A stretch of 64,000 bases of DNA from Aquilaria yunnanensis (GCA_039654915.1 CM077599.1:13084501-13148500), one strand, 5' to 3'. Shown: positions 43,761 through 57,629, counted from the stretch's first letter. A program made the numbers and translations. Notes: generated by a model not told the origin, from the letters alone.

Positions 43761-45634
43761 TTAGAATGTAGGAGGCTTCCTGACCTTAGTCGCTTGCTCG
43801 AATCCGTAAGCAATCTCAATCAGCTTGGGTTCTGACCATCGTACCCCTGCAAACGTTAGTCCGAAAGGCTCTCCGGTGGTCGGATTGTAACCGGCCGGCA
43901 CAACGATTCCTGGAGCTCCGCCCATTGCCAGGAAAGAAGAAGCATAAAAGCTGGGGAATAATAAGGCGTCTAGCTGGTTGTCCCGCATCACCTTCTCAAA
44001 CCCATTTCTGTACAACATTCCTAATCCCTCTCTGGCTTCCCTCTCTTTTTTGCCAATCCCCTTGGTTGCTTCTGCCTCAATAAGAGTATCTTGCCCGTAT
44101 TCCTTTATCTTCTCCTGAAAGAAATTCCAACACAATTTCTCAACCAAAGCTCGTTAATTACCTGGCTACCTCGTTGATTGAATAAATCAACATCTCCATT
44201 AAATGCTCACCGCTTTGGCATTCTTCTTGTTGAATTCTATGACTTGTTTCAGAGACCGAACAGGGGATATGACCAAGTCCTTAAGGTAAGAGTTCAAGGC
44301 CAGTTTGAACTCGGCGGCTAGTGCCCTGTCTTCATAGTCCGAGTTGATGGTGAAATTATTTGGAAATTCCAAGTTGTCTACCAAAATGGCACCTCTTTGC
44401 CTTCATGGATCACAATCAAATCACATTCTTGTTAAAAGGTTCATGGATAATCGATAAATTAAAGAATTTTCTGGCACCTTAATGTCTTGAAATGGCTCTC
44501 GTAAACCTCATTCCGTGGAGTGAAAAATTCCCTCCTCAAAATTCCAAGTCTCCTCCCTCTGAGCCCTCCAGGATTTAGAAATTGTGCGTAACCACCACGG
44601 GGAATGTGCTTGGCCGCCGGTAAAGTTGCTTTGTCAAGAAAATCCACTCACGCAATCGCATCAAGAACATATGCTGCATCTGTTACTGTCCTACAAATCG
44701 GTCTGTTCCGCTCCCGTTTTAAGTAACATGTAATAATTATTAGATCAAGTTCAGAAATTAACAATGAAATTTCTATTGCTTTGCTTACCCAACAACGTCT
44801 TGTTTAGGACTAATGGGGATGACACCTGAGCGGCTGGTGAGGCCCAGAGTTGGTTTGATGCCAACCACCGAGTTATAACTAGATGGGCACAATATCGAGC
44901 CGTCCGTCTCCGACCCCAACGACACGGCCACCAAGTTTGCCGCCACCGATGTGGCTGACCCGCTACTTGACCCGCAAGGATCTCCCAGTGTATAAGGGTT
45001 CTACAATCCCGAAACATAAAACCATAAATATCCAATTTGATCCCGAAAAAGAAACAAGAAAATCAAGATAAGAGTTGAATAGTTAGCCCACTTTTCCTGC
45101 ACCACTCCTAGCACACCAGCCACTGGGTATAGAATTGCCTCTGAAATGAGCCCATTCGCTCATGCTGGCCTTCCCAAAAATAATGGCACCGGCTTTCCTC
45201 AGCCTGGTCACGACGCCGGCATCACGAGGGACGACGGAGCCGAGCAGCGCGAGGGACCCGGCAGTGGTGTTCATCTTGTCCTTGGTAGCGATATTGTCCT
45301 TGAGTAGAATGGGTATGCCGTGCAAAGCAGGCAGGGAGCGCGGTGGTTTGACTTTCTGACGCTCTTGGTCGGCATTATCGGCTTGGGACAGAGCATCCGG
45401 GTTTACTTCGATGACCGCTTTGAGGAGCGGGTTGAGTCTATTGATGTTGGCGAGGTAGAACTGGACGAGTTGCCTGGAGCTGAGCTGGTTGCGCTCAAAA
45501 GCCAGTTGGAGGTCAGGAACTGTAGCTTCTTCGATGGAGAAGGGAGCAGAGAGTGCCAGATTGGGGAGAAGTAGAAGATGTGACAAGAAAAGTGCCCAAT
45601 TGAGATCAGCCATAGCCTCGCACCTGCTGTCCAA
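43761..45634 (-). pseudogene. Amidase-signature family gene, 5 exons, with one premature stop
   Basis: Plant homologues hydrolyse amides with a Ser-cisSer-Lys triad. Exons from GT-AG borders and phase: 45634-45092, 45000-44789, 44702-44478, 44400-44211, 44114-43761, together 1524 bases (508 codons), the usual size. A signal peptide is likely (WALFLSHLLLLPNLALSAPF, using Met at 45613). The catalytic Lys is in GIPILLKDNIAT and the serine signature in DPCGSSSGSATSVAANL. Exon 3 has an in-frame TGA at 44650-44648 (codon 270, between VLDAIA and VDFLDKAT, where homologues have Gly). Everything else is intact and in phase, so the loss is recent, or a sequencing error, or a stop in this allele only. 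The first splice donor (GTGGGC) is weak. Confidence 0.85.
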
Positions 45635-47838
45635 TCCTAGTGCGCACAGAGTTTATTTAAGAAGACCAAACGAAAGATTCCGCTTTCTTTATACATAAAA
45701 ATATTCCTCCGAAAAAAAACGACAAAAATTTATCGACACTGAATAAAAGTAAGTCCAACAACCAAAGTTTTGTACACACCTTTCACGCTCGCGAATGGTG
45801 GGGTTCCAGAACATGCTTCCTAATTATGACGGTTACTGTTCATGGACAGTACTTGCACGAACTCATTTCTTTCCGAGGTCGAAACGGCGTCGTTTGTTTC
45901 TTTTTTTTGGCCAGCTTTTCCTAGTTTATCATCAGTCACGTCTTTTGGCTCCTGAATACTTCACTCCCCCACTTTCGCCAGGTGTCGCGAGCTGGAGTGG
46001 AAAAAGTGCATTGGCAGATTCGAAAGCCTGAGGACTATTACAGGCAAAGAACAACAATAAAGGGACTGAAAGTATTTTTCCCAATTTTATCACACGTACG
46101 GGATGCAACGACGGTTTTTTTTTTTCTGCGTTTTCTCAGGGAATGGTCAACCCTTGTTTTGGTCCCTATATATTTTACTCCGGCCATAATAGTCCCCACA
46201 TTTTGCAAACTCTAGCGAGCTACAGTGAAGAAAAGTGAGGACGGTGGTAGGATTGGCAGATCTGAAATTTTGGGGACATTACTGGCTGAGAGCAATATTA
46301 CAGGGAATGACAGTGAATTGTTACAAAGTTATCACGGACAAAATGTTTGTGCTTCTATTGTACTCAGAACTTTTTTACATGGGCTTGATCCACAGTTTCA
46401 TTTAGTCAAAGTAAACGCACAATTTACACTATGTATGAGTGTTCAAACTCTTAAAAGATATTATGAATGCGATGTTACCATCCATGTGATTCCATTTTCA
46501 TATTGGGTTCTCTTATGAATCTTAATTCCCAATTGAGGATATACAACTAAGAAAATATCATTGAGAATTAAGGGTTCAATATGCTTTAAAATTTTTAAAA
46601 ATTATTATATAATTTTTTAAATTTTAAAGTATTTATAAATCTTAATTCTCAATTCATGATACATAACATAGTAATGCTAATCAAGTTTTAGATATATCTT
46701 AAAATTTAAAATTCTTATATGTTTTTTCAAAACTTTCAAGATTTTATCAGTCCTAATTTTCAATTGATGCAATAAAATATGATCAAATGAGAATTAAGAT
46801 TTAACACGAAGATCATTCCCTGTTATATATGCTTTTTGAATTATTGTGGTTTTCTACTCTGAAATTACCCTTTCTAGTGTTTTGCTTGATGATTTGAATC
46901 TCCCAATTTGGAGGTATTATTTGATTATAAATATATTAATATTTGTTCTATTTCACTTTTGTTGCCTCACTTTATTGGGTATATTATTTGTATTTTTATT
47001 GTTATGCTTTTTAGGTCCGTTTCAATTTTGTTCGTGGTCCCATTGTTTTGTCTTCCATATATCATCTCACCATGCAAGTGAAATTACATTTATTCTTCTC
47101 CATTTGTTATCTTTAATGATTTTTTTATAATATGTAAGTTTGTCTTCAGTTGATTTTATCTATATTCAAATTTTAACTGTTGTTACAATGAGTTTTATCT
47201 TTTTATGTCGTTCTATTTGTAACAGGACATTGATGACATTAAACAACTTCGAGATGACAACGGGGTGGATTGGGCATGGAATCACCATTGTCACCGCCAC
47301 CCGCCTGCGAAGGCTAACGGGTAAAATATCATGCCCGTGCCCGTCACATACTAGCTGCGAGTTACCCACAGATTACCCACTTGACAAAGCAGATCAAAAC
47401 ATGTTGCTCTACTTAGCCCTTTGATGGTGATGGCGTGATGAGGTAGGTGCTGGATCATTACCGGTGATTGAGAAGGAGGTGCAACGGAAGGCAAAATTGT
47501 TCCAAGGAGGCTAAAGAAGAAGAAGATGATGATGATGATGATGACGATGACAACAATTAAACGAGAGAGATGAGTTTAAAGAAGAAGAAGTCAAATAGGA
47601 GGCTAAAGAAGAAGAAGAATATGAACAGACTAGATAGAGGATGCCAAAGGAGAAGAAGACGAACAAACAACTGTGGGCTAAAGAAAAGTGGTGGTCTAGG
47701 AAAATATCTAGGGTTTAAGAATATATGTATTGTTAATTCACAATTTGACCTTTTGAGTTATTTATTCTTTTTCATATTAGTCTATTATTTTTAAAAATTA
47801 TAATTAAGTCATTAACAAATAAAAGAAACGGATTTACC
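45510..47838. repeat. Tandem duplication, copy A (amidase 5' end and upstream sequence)
   Basis: Sequence from GGTCAGGAACTGTAGCTTC at 45511 recurs at 47851, an offset of 2340 bases. Homology continues to about 47838 (ATTAAGTCATTAACA) against about 49912. Copy A holds the amidase start, its promoter, AT-rich sequence and an AAGAAGAAG-rich tract. Confidence 0.85.
45645..45665 (-). promoter_or_regulatory. TATA-like box of the amidase gene
   Basis: CTTAAATAAACTCTG on the minus strand, about 15-30 bases upstream of the ATG at 45634 and about 40 bases upstream of the second Met. It is repeated in the duplicated copy near 47990-48000. Confidence 0.35.
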
Positions 47839-47848
47839 CATCAGCTGA

Positions 47849-47953
47849 GAGGTCAGGAACTGTAGCTTCTTCGATGGAAAAAGGAGCCGAGAGTGCCAGA
47901 TTGGGGAGAAGTAGAAGATGTGATAAGCAAAGTGCCCAACTGAGATCAGCCAT
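47849..47953 (-). pseudogene. Duplicated amidase 5' fragment
   Basis: About 35 codons from a Met at 47953, matching the amidase from its second Met at 45613 (signal peptide and SAPFSIEEAT). The fragment stops at the duplication edge. The amidase upstream sequence is copied with it, so this promoter could still drive transcription toward the real gene's upstream region. Confidence 0.8.
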
Positions 47954-49912
47954 AGCCTCGCACCTGCTGTCCAACCCTAGTGCGCAGAGACTTTATTTAA
48001 GAAGACCAAACGAAAGACTCCGCTTGCTTTATCCATAAAAATATTCCTCCGAAAACAAACGACAAAAATTTATGGACACTGAATAAAAGTAAGTCCAACA
48101 ACCAAAGTTTTGTACACACCTTCACGCTCGCAATATGCTTCCTAATTATGACGGTTACTGTTCGTGGACAGTAACTCACACAAACGCATTTCTTTCCCCG
48201 ATCGAAACGGCGTCGTTTGTTTGTTTGTCTGTTTTTTTTTTTTTTTTTTTTTGGTGTTTTTGGCACGCTTTTCCCAGTTTATCATCAGTCACGTCTTTTG
48301 GCCCCTGAATACTTCACTCCCCCACTTTCGCTAGGTGTCTTTTGGCCCCTGAAATTTTGGGGACATTAATGGCTGAGAGCAACATTACAGGGAATGACAG
48401 TGAATTGTTCCAAAGTTATCACGCACAAAATATTTGTGCTTCTATTGTACTCGGAACTTTTTACATGGGCTTGATTCAAAGTTTCATTTAGTTGAAGTAA
48501 ACGCACAATTTGCACTATGTATAAGTGTTCAACTCTTAAAAGATATTATGAATGCAATGTTGCCTTCCATGTGATTCCATTTTCATATTGGGTTCCCTTA
48601 TGAATCTTAATTCCCAATTGATGACATACAAATATAAAATATCATTGAGAATTAAGGGTTCAATATGCTTTAAAATTTTAAAAAATTATTATATAGTTTT
48701 TTGAATTTTAAAGTATTTATAAATCTTAATTCTCAATTCATGATATATAACATAGTAATTGATAATCAAGTTTTACATATATCTTAAAATTTAAAATTCC
48801 TATATGTTTTTTCAAAACTTTCAAGATTTTATCGGTCCTAATTTTCAATTCATGCAATAAAATACAATCAAATGAGAATTAAGAGTTAACACGAAGATCA
48901 TTCTCTATTATGCTTTTTGAATTATTGTGGTTTTTTGCTCTGAAATACCCTTTCTACTGTGTGTTCTGCCTGATGATTTGAATCTCCCAATTTGGAGGTA
49001 TTATTTGATTGTAAATATATTAATATTTGTTCTATTTCACTTTTGTTGTCTCACTTTATTGGGTATTTTATTTTTATTTTTATTGTTATGCTTTTTAGGT
49101 CCATTTCAATTTTGTTCTTGGTCTCATTGTTTTGTCTTCCATCTATCATCTCACCATGCAAGTGAAATTACATTTATTCTTTTCCATTTGTTATCTTTAA
49201 TGATTTTTTTATAATATGTAAGTTTGTCTTCAGTTAACTTTATCTGTATTCAAATTTTGATTGATATTACAATGGCTATTATCTTTTTATGTCGTTCTAT
49301 TAGTGGTAGGACATTAACGACATTAAATAACTTCAGGATCATAATGGGGCGGATTGGGCATGAAGCTGCCACCGCCCCCACCACCGCCGTCGCCACCCGC
49401 CTGCGAAGGCTGATGAGTAAAATATCATGCCCGTGCCCATCACCTACTAGCTGTAAGTTACCCATGGATTACCCACTTGACAAAGCAGATGCAAAACATG
49501 TTGCTCTACTTAGCCCTTTGATGGTGACGGCGTGACGAGGTAGGCACTGCATTATTACTAGTGATTGAGAAGGAGGTGCAAAGGAAGGCAAAATTGTTCT
49601 GAGGCTAAAGAAGAAGAAGAAGAAAAAAAGACAACAATTAAACGAGAGAGATGAGTTTAAAGAAGAAGTTGAACAGGAGGCTAAAGAAGAAGAAGAATAT
49701 GAACAGACGAGAGAAAGGATGCCAAAGGAGAAGAAGACGAACAAACAACTATGGGCTAAAGAAAAACGGTGGTCTAGGAAAATATCTAGGGTTTTGGAAT
49801 ATATTTATTGTTAATTCACACTTTGACCCCTTGAGTTACTTATTTTTTTTCATATTACTCTATTATTTTGAAAAGTTACAATTAAGTCATTGATAGATAA
49901 AGGAAATTTGTG
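47849..49912. repeat. Tandem duplication, copy B
   Basis: Second copy of 45510-47838. It lacks about 265 bases that copy A has between the GGTGTC at about 45980 and CTGAAATTTTGGGG at about 46260, and has many small differences. A third, more diverged stretch at 50080-50400 resembles copy A 46055-46230. Confidence 0.85.
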
Positions 49913-52900
49913 TTGAGCGAGCATGGTGAGTTTACCAAAGAGGCAAAATAAAAATCCGTAATGGGCAGATGGGTGTAATTTTCACCAAATATTCACATCG
50001 CAACCCATTAGCTGAGTATCCGCAGGTTACGGATTTCACCCTACCCACTGTGATCCCTATCTTGCGTTTATCAATTTGTGGTCAAACCCTTCTTTTGGAC
50101 CTTGAATATTTTACTTCTGCCATAACTGTCCCAACCTTTCACCTGCGATCATGAGCTAGAATGAAGATCGTTTGAAGCCTGCGATAAGATTGGAAGATCA
50201 TAGAGTTTGGGGACCATTACTAGCCAAAACCAACATTACAAGGACTGAAAGTGCTGGTTTGTCCAATTTTATGACAAGTCCGTATGTTGCACTCCATTTC
50301 AATTTCTTTTTGCCTTTCCTGGGGAATGGTCAGCTCCCTCTTTTGGTCGTTAAATATATCACTTCTGCCACAATGACCCCTTACTTTTGCAATCTATTGT
50401 GAACTTCTAGAAAAAGATGAAATTTGGATGGCCTGTTTGTAAAATTTAAAATGCTAGGGCCTAGTGAAAGAAAAGATAAGTCTAGATGATTCGATTGCCT
50501 GGGTCGATTCCATTGCCTGAATGGTAAATTTCTTGTCAAAAACTCGTAATCTCTAAGTTGCTGCCTGGGTCGATTTGATTGCCTGGGTTAGTGGAGCGCG
50601 GGTCGTCGAATGAGCATTGAAGCACTAGTGGATTGGCCTGAATTGCCGTACTAGTGGGGTATGTGGCCGGGGGGAGTTGGAGGTACGAAGGCTAAGTCTT
50701 GTGGTGGCGTGAGGCAGAGGTAGGATTGGCTTATGGTGGCGGATGAAGGGATTGGCTAGTGAGGCAAGAAGGTGGGTATCAAGGACAAGCTAGTCGATGG
50801 CAAAAAAAGGATTGGCTGGTAGACGAAGGCAAACTGTGTGAGATGAAGGTGTCAGACTGTGTGATGTTAGGCTTGTGGGTAATGGTGAGCTGAGGGTTGT
50901 GAGTCTTGAATTTAAAAAAAAATTCATATTTTTCTTTTTTAATTAGTTTTATTCCTATTCATATCATTGCCAACAGTTGATTATTGTACCATCATGATAA
51001 ATCGCTCCATATTGGCTTGCCACATGGCCAGTTCTATCAATTTTAATGTTTTTTGTTCTCCAAAAATTTAAAATGGAACAATAAATTGAGGTTAAGAACA
51101 TTCCATGTAAAATTTTGATATTAGAGTCTAAAAAAGGACAATAATAAAATGTTAGGAGTAACGGGTGCAATTCAACCATATCATAACAGAAGCAGGGAGA
51201 GAGAGATGACGGCGCGGTTGGTCTTATTTCCTTATTTTTGCTGTTAAGGAACTCCCATCAAGAAGTTTGGTGAAGGAGGCAAGAGAGACATGACGGTGAA
51301 GGATGCCGGAGGCTTCACTTTGGTGGAGGAAGCGAAGATTTTGGGCCCATGCTGTACAATTAAATCTTTTATGCTATTTTGACCTAGTAAGTGGAGCTGT
51401 GTAGTTTTTAAGTTTTTAAGTTTTCATGTTTTATGTGACTCGATAATTCCGTCTCATCAAGTAACAGCTAACAGCCTTACGCAGAGGAGCTACTTCCGGT
51501 AAAAAACAACAATAATTACGATAAAACTTCGTTCATCAACTCAAAGTTGTAACACAGGGATGGAGATTCAACGACGTCTATCTTCTTCCCCTCGCATTAT
51601 ATGTTCAAAACAAGAAAACGATAATTAAGATTGTGTATATATAGAACATTCGTTGTATCTTTTGTGTCTTTAATCGTACCAGTATCATCCCCATTATTCG
51701 TTCAATAGAAATATAGATTTATTTGATGAAGTTTTTAAAAGATCTATTTTCCTTATTAATTCACAGAATGCACGACATGAATATAGAGTCATATTCCGTG
51801 GACCAAGCAGTTCACAGCTCATGAAGAAAACTGGGTTAAAGTGCAAAATTCCCACTAATGTTTGCTTGAAGGAGCAATTTTCAATTTTGGCAATAATATT
51901 TTTTTTCTTGTGTAAATTTTCCACTAATGTTAAGACATTAGAGCAAATTCCCACTAAAGTTGTAAAATAAGAGCAAAATAACAACCAAGTGTCTAATAAT
52001 TATTCAACGACATAAATATTCTGTCCAAAATGAGAATATTCCATGCCACATTAGAAACACATCAATGCCAAGCAACTGAAAAAACTCTTAAACTAGCATA
52101 ACTTTACAATCTGCTAATTTGACTATCTCCTCTAATTTGTACGATCTCAACAAGGCCGAGGGCTCCTCCACAGGAATCCAACTATCTTCTCCAATTTGTA
52201 CGACCTCATCTCCCTCCCATGCCCACTATTGCCATTGTCACTATCCTCTTCGTCTTTCTCGAACTTCCATGCTTAAAACAACTCAAGTCCATAAACCTCT
52301 ATAGCTCCTTCAAGAACCCAAAAGAAACATTTTATTAGCCAAAAAGAAAAGTAGGATGTTGCCTCTTTAACATTTTAAAAATTTAAAGTTTTGATAAGTT
52401 TGAAGAAAAGAAAATTAACAGGGCACTACAAAGGAAAAGACTAGTGCAAACTGTTGGTTTAAATGCCAATTTTCACGATCATTAACCTGTACACATTAGC
52501 TTTCTACTTCTTATGTTTATATATATTTCCATTCAAATACTACACATCATAGCACAAGACATGTGCAAACACATCAAATCTCATGGCTCCTCAAAATCAA
52601 AATTTGAGATTTATTCAAATCAAATATTAAATATGTATAAACTCTACGCACAAAGAAAGTAAGAGCTGTGTACAAATAACATAAGATATATGTATAAATG
52701 AGATTAAAGATACGTTACCAACATAGTACATAAGGCTCAACATCCCAGAAAAAAATATGTGTGAATGTATCAAATCTTACTTAGAGATGTATACAAATAA
52801 GATAACAGATATGTATAAAACTTGATATATGAAACAAGTCAAGCATATATACAAAACATATGACATATATGTGTAAATGATATTAGAGATATGTTATAGA

Positions 52901-52930
52901 TATATCCAATTATATGTACGAGTTTAATAT
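49913..52930. other. Intergenic with repeat fragments, no gene seen
   Basis: 50080-50400 is a diverged relative of the 46.1-kb repeat. 50460-50900 is G-rich and unrecognised. The 51180-51000 minus strand (TTGAATTGCACCCGTTACTCC) resembles the Pack-MULE terminus at 24543. 51830-51990 resembles another inverted-repeat terminus (AAAGTGCAAAATTCCCACTA). 52119-52304 has no recognised similarity. Confidence 0.4.
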
Positions 52931-52934
52931 TTCA

Positions 52935-53220
52935 TCCACTGATAGAAAAAAGACATCATTTCCAACAGAATTTTCCGATAGCTAACTGTTGACAAAATGA
53001 CGGTTCCAACTGACAGGATCGGGAAAAGGACAGTTGACTTTCAGGAAATAACCTGCCGACAGCTGCTGTTGGATTTTCCGACGGACTGCAATGACCATCG
53101 GATTTGCTGATGGACGTTGCCATCAAAATTATCCTCATGGACGGCGGCTGTTGGATTTTTTAACGAACGGAAGCTATTGGATTTTCCGTTTGATGGCAGC
53201 CGTTGGAAAGTCAACATTTT
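52935..53220. mobile_element. CACTA-like terminal fragment
   Basis: CACTGATAGAAAAAAGACAT at 52935 resembles a CACTA terminal repeat. It is followed by repeated TTGGATTTTCCG and CCAACAG/CTGTTGG motifs, typical of CACTA sub-terminal repeats. No internal gene or second end was found. Confidence 0.5.
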
Positions 53221-53899
53221 TTTTTATAAAAAAAAACATATTAGCACTTCCAACATGAATTGTAGCAACATTCTTTGACTGGGAATAAAAAATCAGCAAT
53301 CTTTCTCGCAGAAACCAATTAGCACAAACTGGGAATTCTTAGCCTCAAGAAAAAAAAACTTATGAAAAAACAAAAAAATCAGAAATTCTGGTATTTATAG
53401 CACTCTCCAATTACCTGTAACAGCTGTTTGACTGAAAGCATTTCCAAAGATCTTCAAGAACAAAACATAAATTCATTTACCAACAATAAGCACGCTAGAA
53501 AACAGAATATAAAGTCAACTGAAGGTTCATTCTGGGAAATCAAATGCTAGATTTTCTCTTTTGACCTTAAAACAATAGACATCACACACAGATAAGCAAA
53601 AGGAAGAGAAATAGAAAGAAACAAACAAATTTATGAATGCAATTAGTATCAGAAAAGGTTGCTGCATGGATAAAATTACTGACTAAAACAAAAGTTACCA
53701 GGTAAGTGCAAAGGTTACCATGCCAGAAGGTATGATTTCTAAACCTCAAAAATTGCAAAAAGCCCAATTTCATAAAACTTAAATCCAAAACATAGCAACG
53801 TCGTTCCTCAGGGGATGGATCTTAGTTCACTGCACGTACCAAATACAAATCAAAGTACTCCAGTTGCAAGTCCCTAAGAGTGCCACTTAATTCCTCTAT
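53221..53899. other. Spacer, no gene seen
   Basis: AT-rich, between the CACTA-like fragment and the large CACTA element. No recognised feature. Confidence 0.4.
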
Positions 53900-53923
53900 C
53901 ACTACTAAAAAATCCGTCTTTTC

Positions 53924-54225
53924 CAACTGTTTTATTACCAACGGTCAAGCCGTTGGTAATTACCAACGTGTAGAACCGTTGGTAAAAATCTTCCAACATG
54001 CACACGTTAGTGCTTTTTTTCTTTTGTTACCAACGGCTAAGCCGTTGGTAGTTAGCAACGGTTGTGACCGTTGGAATTGGGTTCCTATTGTCACGCGTTG
54101 AAAATATATACAATAATTAGGAAAATGCATGTGTACATTTACCAACGGCTTCAACTGTTGGCAGCTGATTAATGAAACGGTGCGTTTCGGCCTTAGGTTT
54201 CCAACGGCCTTAGCCGTTGGAAAAC
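53924..54225. repeat. Sub-terminal CCAACGG/CCGTTGG repeats of the CACTA element
   Basis: At least eight CCGTTGG or CCAACGG motifs, several paired as perfect or near-perfect palindromes. In En/Spm such sub-terminal motifs bind the TNPA-type protein. A poly-C run lies at 54240-54252. Confidence 0.8.
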
Positions 54226-56749
54226 ATGTTTTTAAATTCCCCCCCCCCCCCCAGTGCAGGTCGTCTTCCTCGTCGCGACAGATTTGCGTCTCTCTCCCCC
54301 TGCAAACGACCTCTTCACACAGCACACACATTCACGTGGCGTCGTCGATTGGGGCCCGAAACAGCTTCTTCGAGGTCGGAAATGCGTGAATCTGCTGTCA
54401 TTTACCACGATCTGAAGGTTAGTTAACTTTTTTTCCGAGAATTTTTTGATTTTTTTTTTAGGTATTTCTCCCTATTTGAGCTTCTTGGTTGATAATGGGT
54501 TGAAGATTTTAGTTTTTATTGCAGGATTAAAGTTATTTGGAGGTGTTTGAAGGAAGTTAACATTTTGATTTGAGGTAACCGCGTTTATTTCAAATTATTT
54601 CAATTTTTTCCCCAATAAATACGCATTTTCGGATTATATAGTGTTAATTTGGTTTGAAATATGTGCAATATTTGTTATTTTGTGTTGTATTTGGTTGGAG
54701 ATTTAGTTTTTAGGTTACCCATTACAATTGCAAATTTATGTGCATTTTCTTACAATTTTTTGTTTATTTTTGGGATTAATTAGAAATTATGAAATTATTA
54801 GTTTTAAGTGATTTGTTTAGGTAGTATATTTACATTTTGCAATGACAAAATATTGTAGAATATGTATATTTTTTTCATATGGTGAAAAATAATTTTTAAA
54901 ATAAAATGAGATTAGCTAAAATATATTTTAAAAAAATGATACTTCTCTATTTGAACTAATTGAAAAATGAATAAAATGTTAAACAAGTAAATATTAATAT
55001 TAATCACAAGCATTAACTATTGGTTTATAAATATAAAAATCCATTATAGATATAGAAATTATTGGTAAATTTACAAAGATATAAATTATTTAGAAATATA
55101 AAATTTATTAGAAATATATTATATATTTAGAGAAAATGGATTGGATGTGGTATGAAATAAATATTGTTGGTGATTTACACAATTTACAGATCTTATTGTG
55201 TAATCATGACATTTGGCCCACTTGCATAGTATTGAACTGGAATGATGTGTCTACTCCAGGGGCAAAGTGTAGGTTTCTAAAATAGAGGAGTAAGTGTAGA
55301 TTAGGTTAAACATAATGTGGTTTTTGCAACTTTCCCCTAGATTGTTTGCAAAAAATGCAAGTGGGCATAGCAATCTATGAATAACTCTCTTGTTCTTTTC
55401 ATGCCCTCGTTAAAATGTCTGGCTTTGGCAATTCCCACAGGGCAGAGGTAGACTAAGAAAGGAAAGGAAAAGAATATTAGCAAACCCGACAGCAGTAAGG
55501 TTAGGGTGTTCAACGTATTTTGCCATAAAATTGCAAGGGGGTTTATGTACTTACATCCAATTCTTTTTAATTTCAATTAATTAACTTTAAAATGATGTAT
55601 TTTTATTTTTATACTTTTTTTACTCAAAATTAATTTTAATTAAAAGTCCATATTATACAGTTGAAATAATCTATTGAAGATATAATTTTTGTAATCTTAC
55701 TAAATTTTTATGAACTTTTTTAAATTTAAGGAATTAAAAAAGAAAAATTTATAAATATTTAAAAATATCATAAAAATTTAATTTTAAATAGATTATTGTA
55801 TCTATATAATATTAACTTTCAAATAAAATTAATTTCAGATAAAAACTATAAAAATAAAAATAAATTAGCTAAAAAAATAAAAATAAAAATAAGTTAGTTC
55901 ACTTAAATTAAAATGAATTATATAGAGCATCCATTTCTGACTTTTTAAATCTTTAATTAGAAGGAAAAGCAACTCTAGATATGGAAATTTAGTTTGTGTT
56001 GTATTTGGTTGGAGATTTAGTTTTTAGGTTACCCATTACAATTGCAAATTTATGTGCATTTTCTTACAATTTTTTGTTTATTTTCGGGATTAATTAGAAA
56101 GTATGAAATTATTACTTTTAAGTGATTTATTTAGGTAGTATATTTATGTGCGCAATTATTTAGTATAATTTAAAATAGTAAATAATTTGTAATGTTCATT
56201 TGTACATTTTTTGTTGTTGATTTATTTGTCTATTTTTTTATTCATGTATTTTAAAAGGATAAATAAAAAGATTTATTATGTGCCAAAAAATAGGGAAAAT
56301 AACAAAAACAAACAAAGAATGTGTGAAAAAAAAAAAGAAATGAAATTGAAGAATGTCTCGCTGAAATGGCACTAGGCTGGTTAATAATTATTATATTATA
56401 GACATATGTGTAATTAGACATAGTTTTTCAATATCTAAACTTAATTTACACTCAATCCTGCATCCTTAACAAAATTATAGTTCTACCGTTTACTTTAATA
56501 CCTTAACAAAAGTGTCATGGATAATTACTTATTCATCGTCCATCATTTAATTTTTTTAATTGAATTATCCTTGTTATATAACTAGCATTCCCCGTACATA
56601 TAAATATATAAATACACACACACACACACACACACAACACACATGAATATAATTATATATTTGGTACAATCATAAATATATATAAGTTCATGAAATTTTC
56701 TCTATAAACATAATTTCAAAAATTAAATTTAATAAAGACATGATATCAT

Positions 56750-57620
56750 ATACAAGGAAGTAAGAATCATAAGAATAAATCCCAAACCTTAATAATTAAT
56801 TAAACCCTAAATCCACATTCTATATCCCTAAACCCTCAATTAAACCCAAAGATATAAAACCCTAAACTTGATATACCATTAATTAACCTTAAATCCCAAA
56901 CCCTAAATACTGTCCCCAAAACCCTAAAATCCTAAATTAAACCCAAAATACACAAACCTGTAACCATAAATTAAACACTAACACCTAAAACCCTAAACCC
57001 TAAGTACAACCCGTTAAACCTAAACCCTTGTTAATTAAATGTAAACCCTAAAACCCTAAATTAAACCCTAAATACACAAACATTAACTCTAAATCATAAC
57101 CCTAGAGCCTAATTAAAGCATAAACCGTAAAACCCTAAACCCAAATTCTATACCCTTAAAACCCTAAACCTAATATACCATTAACCTAAACCCTAAATAT
57201 AAATCCCTAAACCCTAAATTTCAATACTGTAATATTTATAATTCAATAATCATAAACCCTTAAAAACCCTAAATCCTAATTATATATCTCTAAACCCCAT
57301 AAAAATTCTTAATCCCTAAATCATAAAAAAATCTGCAAATTAACCCCAAATAGCCCTTAACATAATTCTGAAAACCATAATATTGAATTAATTCAATTTA
57401 CCCCAATAACCTTATGTAGATAATTTCATATACCTAAACACCAATTTTAAACCATTGACAAAATATCAAAAATATCAAACCCAAAGGCTATATCCAATAC
57501 CCTTAACCCCTTAAAACCCTTAAATCGTTAAAAAAAAAATCCAAAACCCTTAACCCTAAAAAAATCCCAATACACATACCCTAAACTCTAAAAAAACTTC
57601 AAACCCTAAAAAACCTTAAA
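56750..57620. repeat. Degenerate telomere-like (CCCTAAA) block inside the CACTA element
   Basis: Many AAACCCTAAA motifs separated by AT-rich spacers such as AATTAAACC and ATACCATTAA, like the block at 37665-38610. Only the C-rich strand orientation is seen. Confidence 0.85.
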
Positions 57621-57629
57621 CCCCTAAAT

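Noticed and set aside
46846..47130. Hydrophobic ORF repeated at 48927-49214
   Set aside because: Both copies lie in the tandem duplication in AT-rich sequence; similarity follows from duplication and no domain is recognisable.
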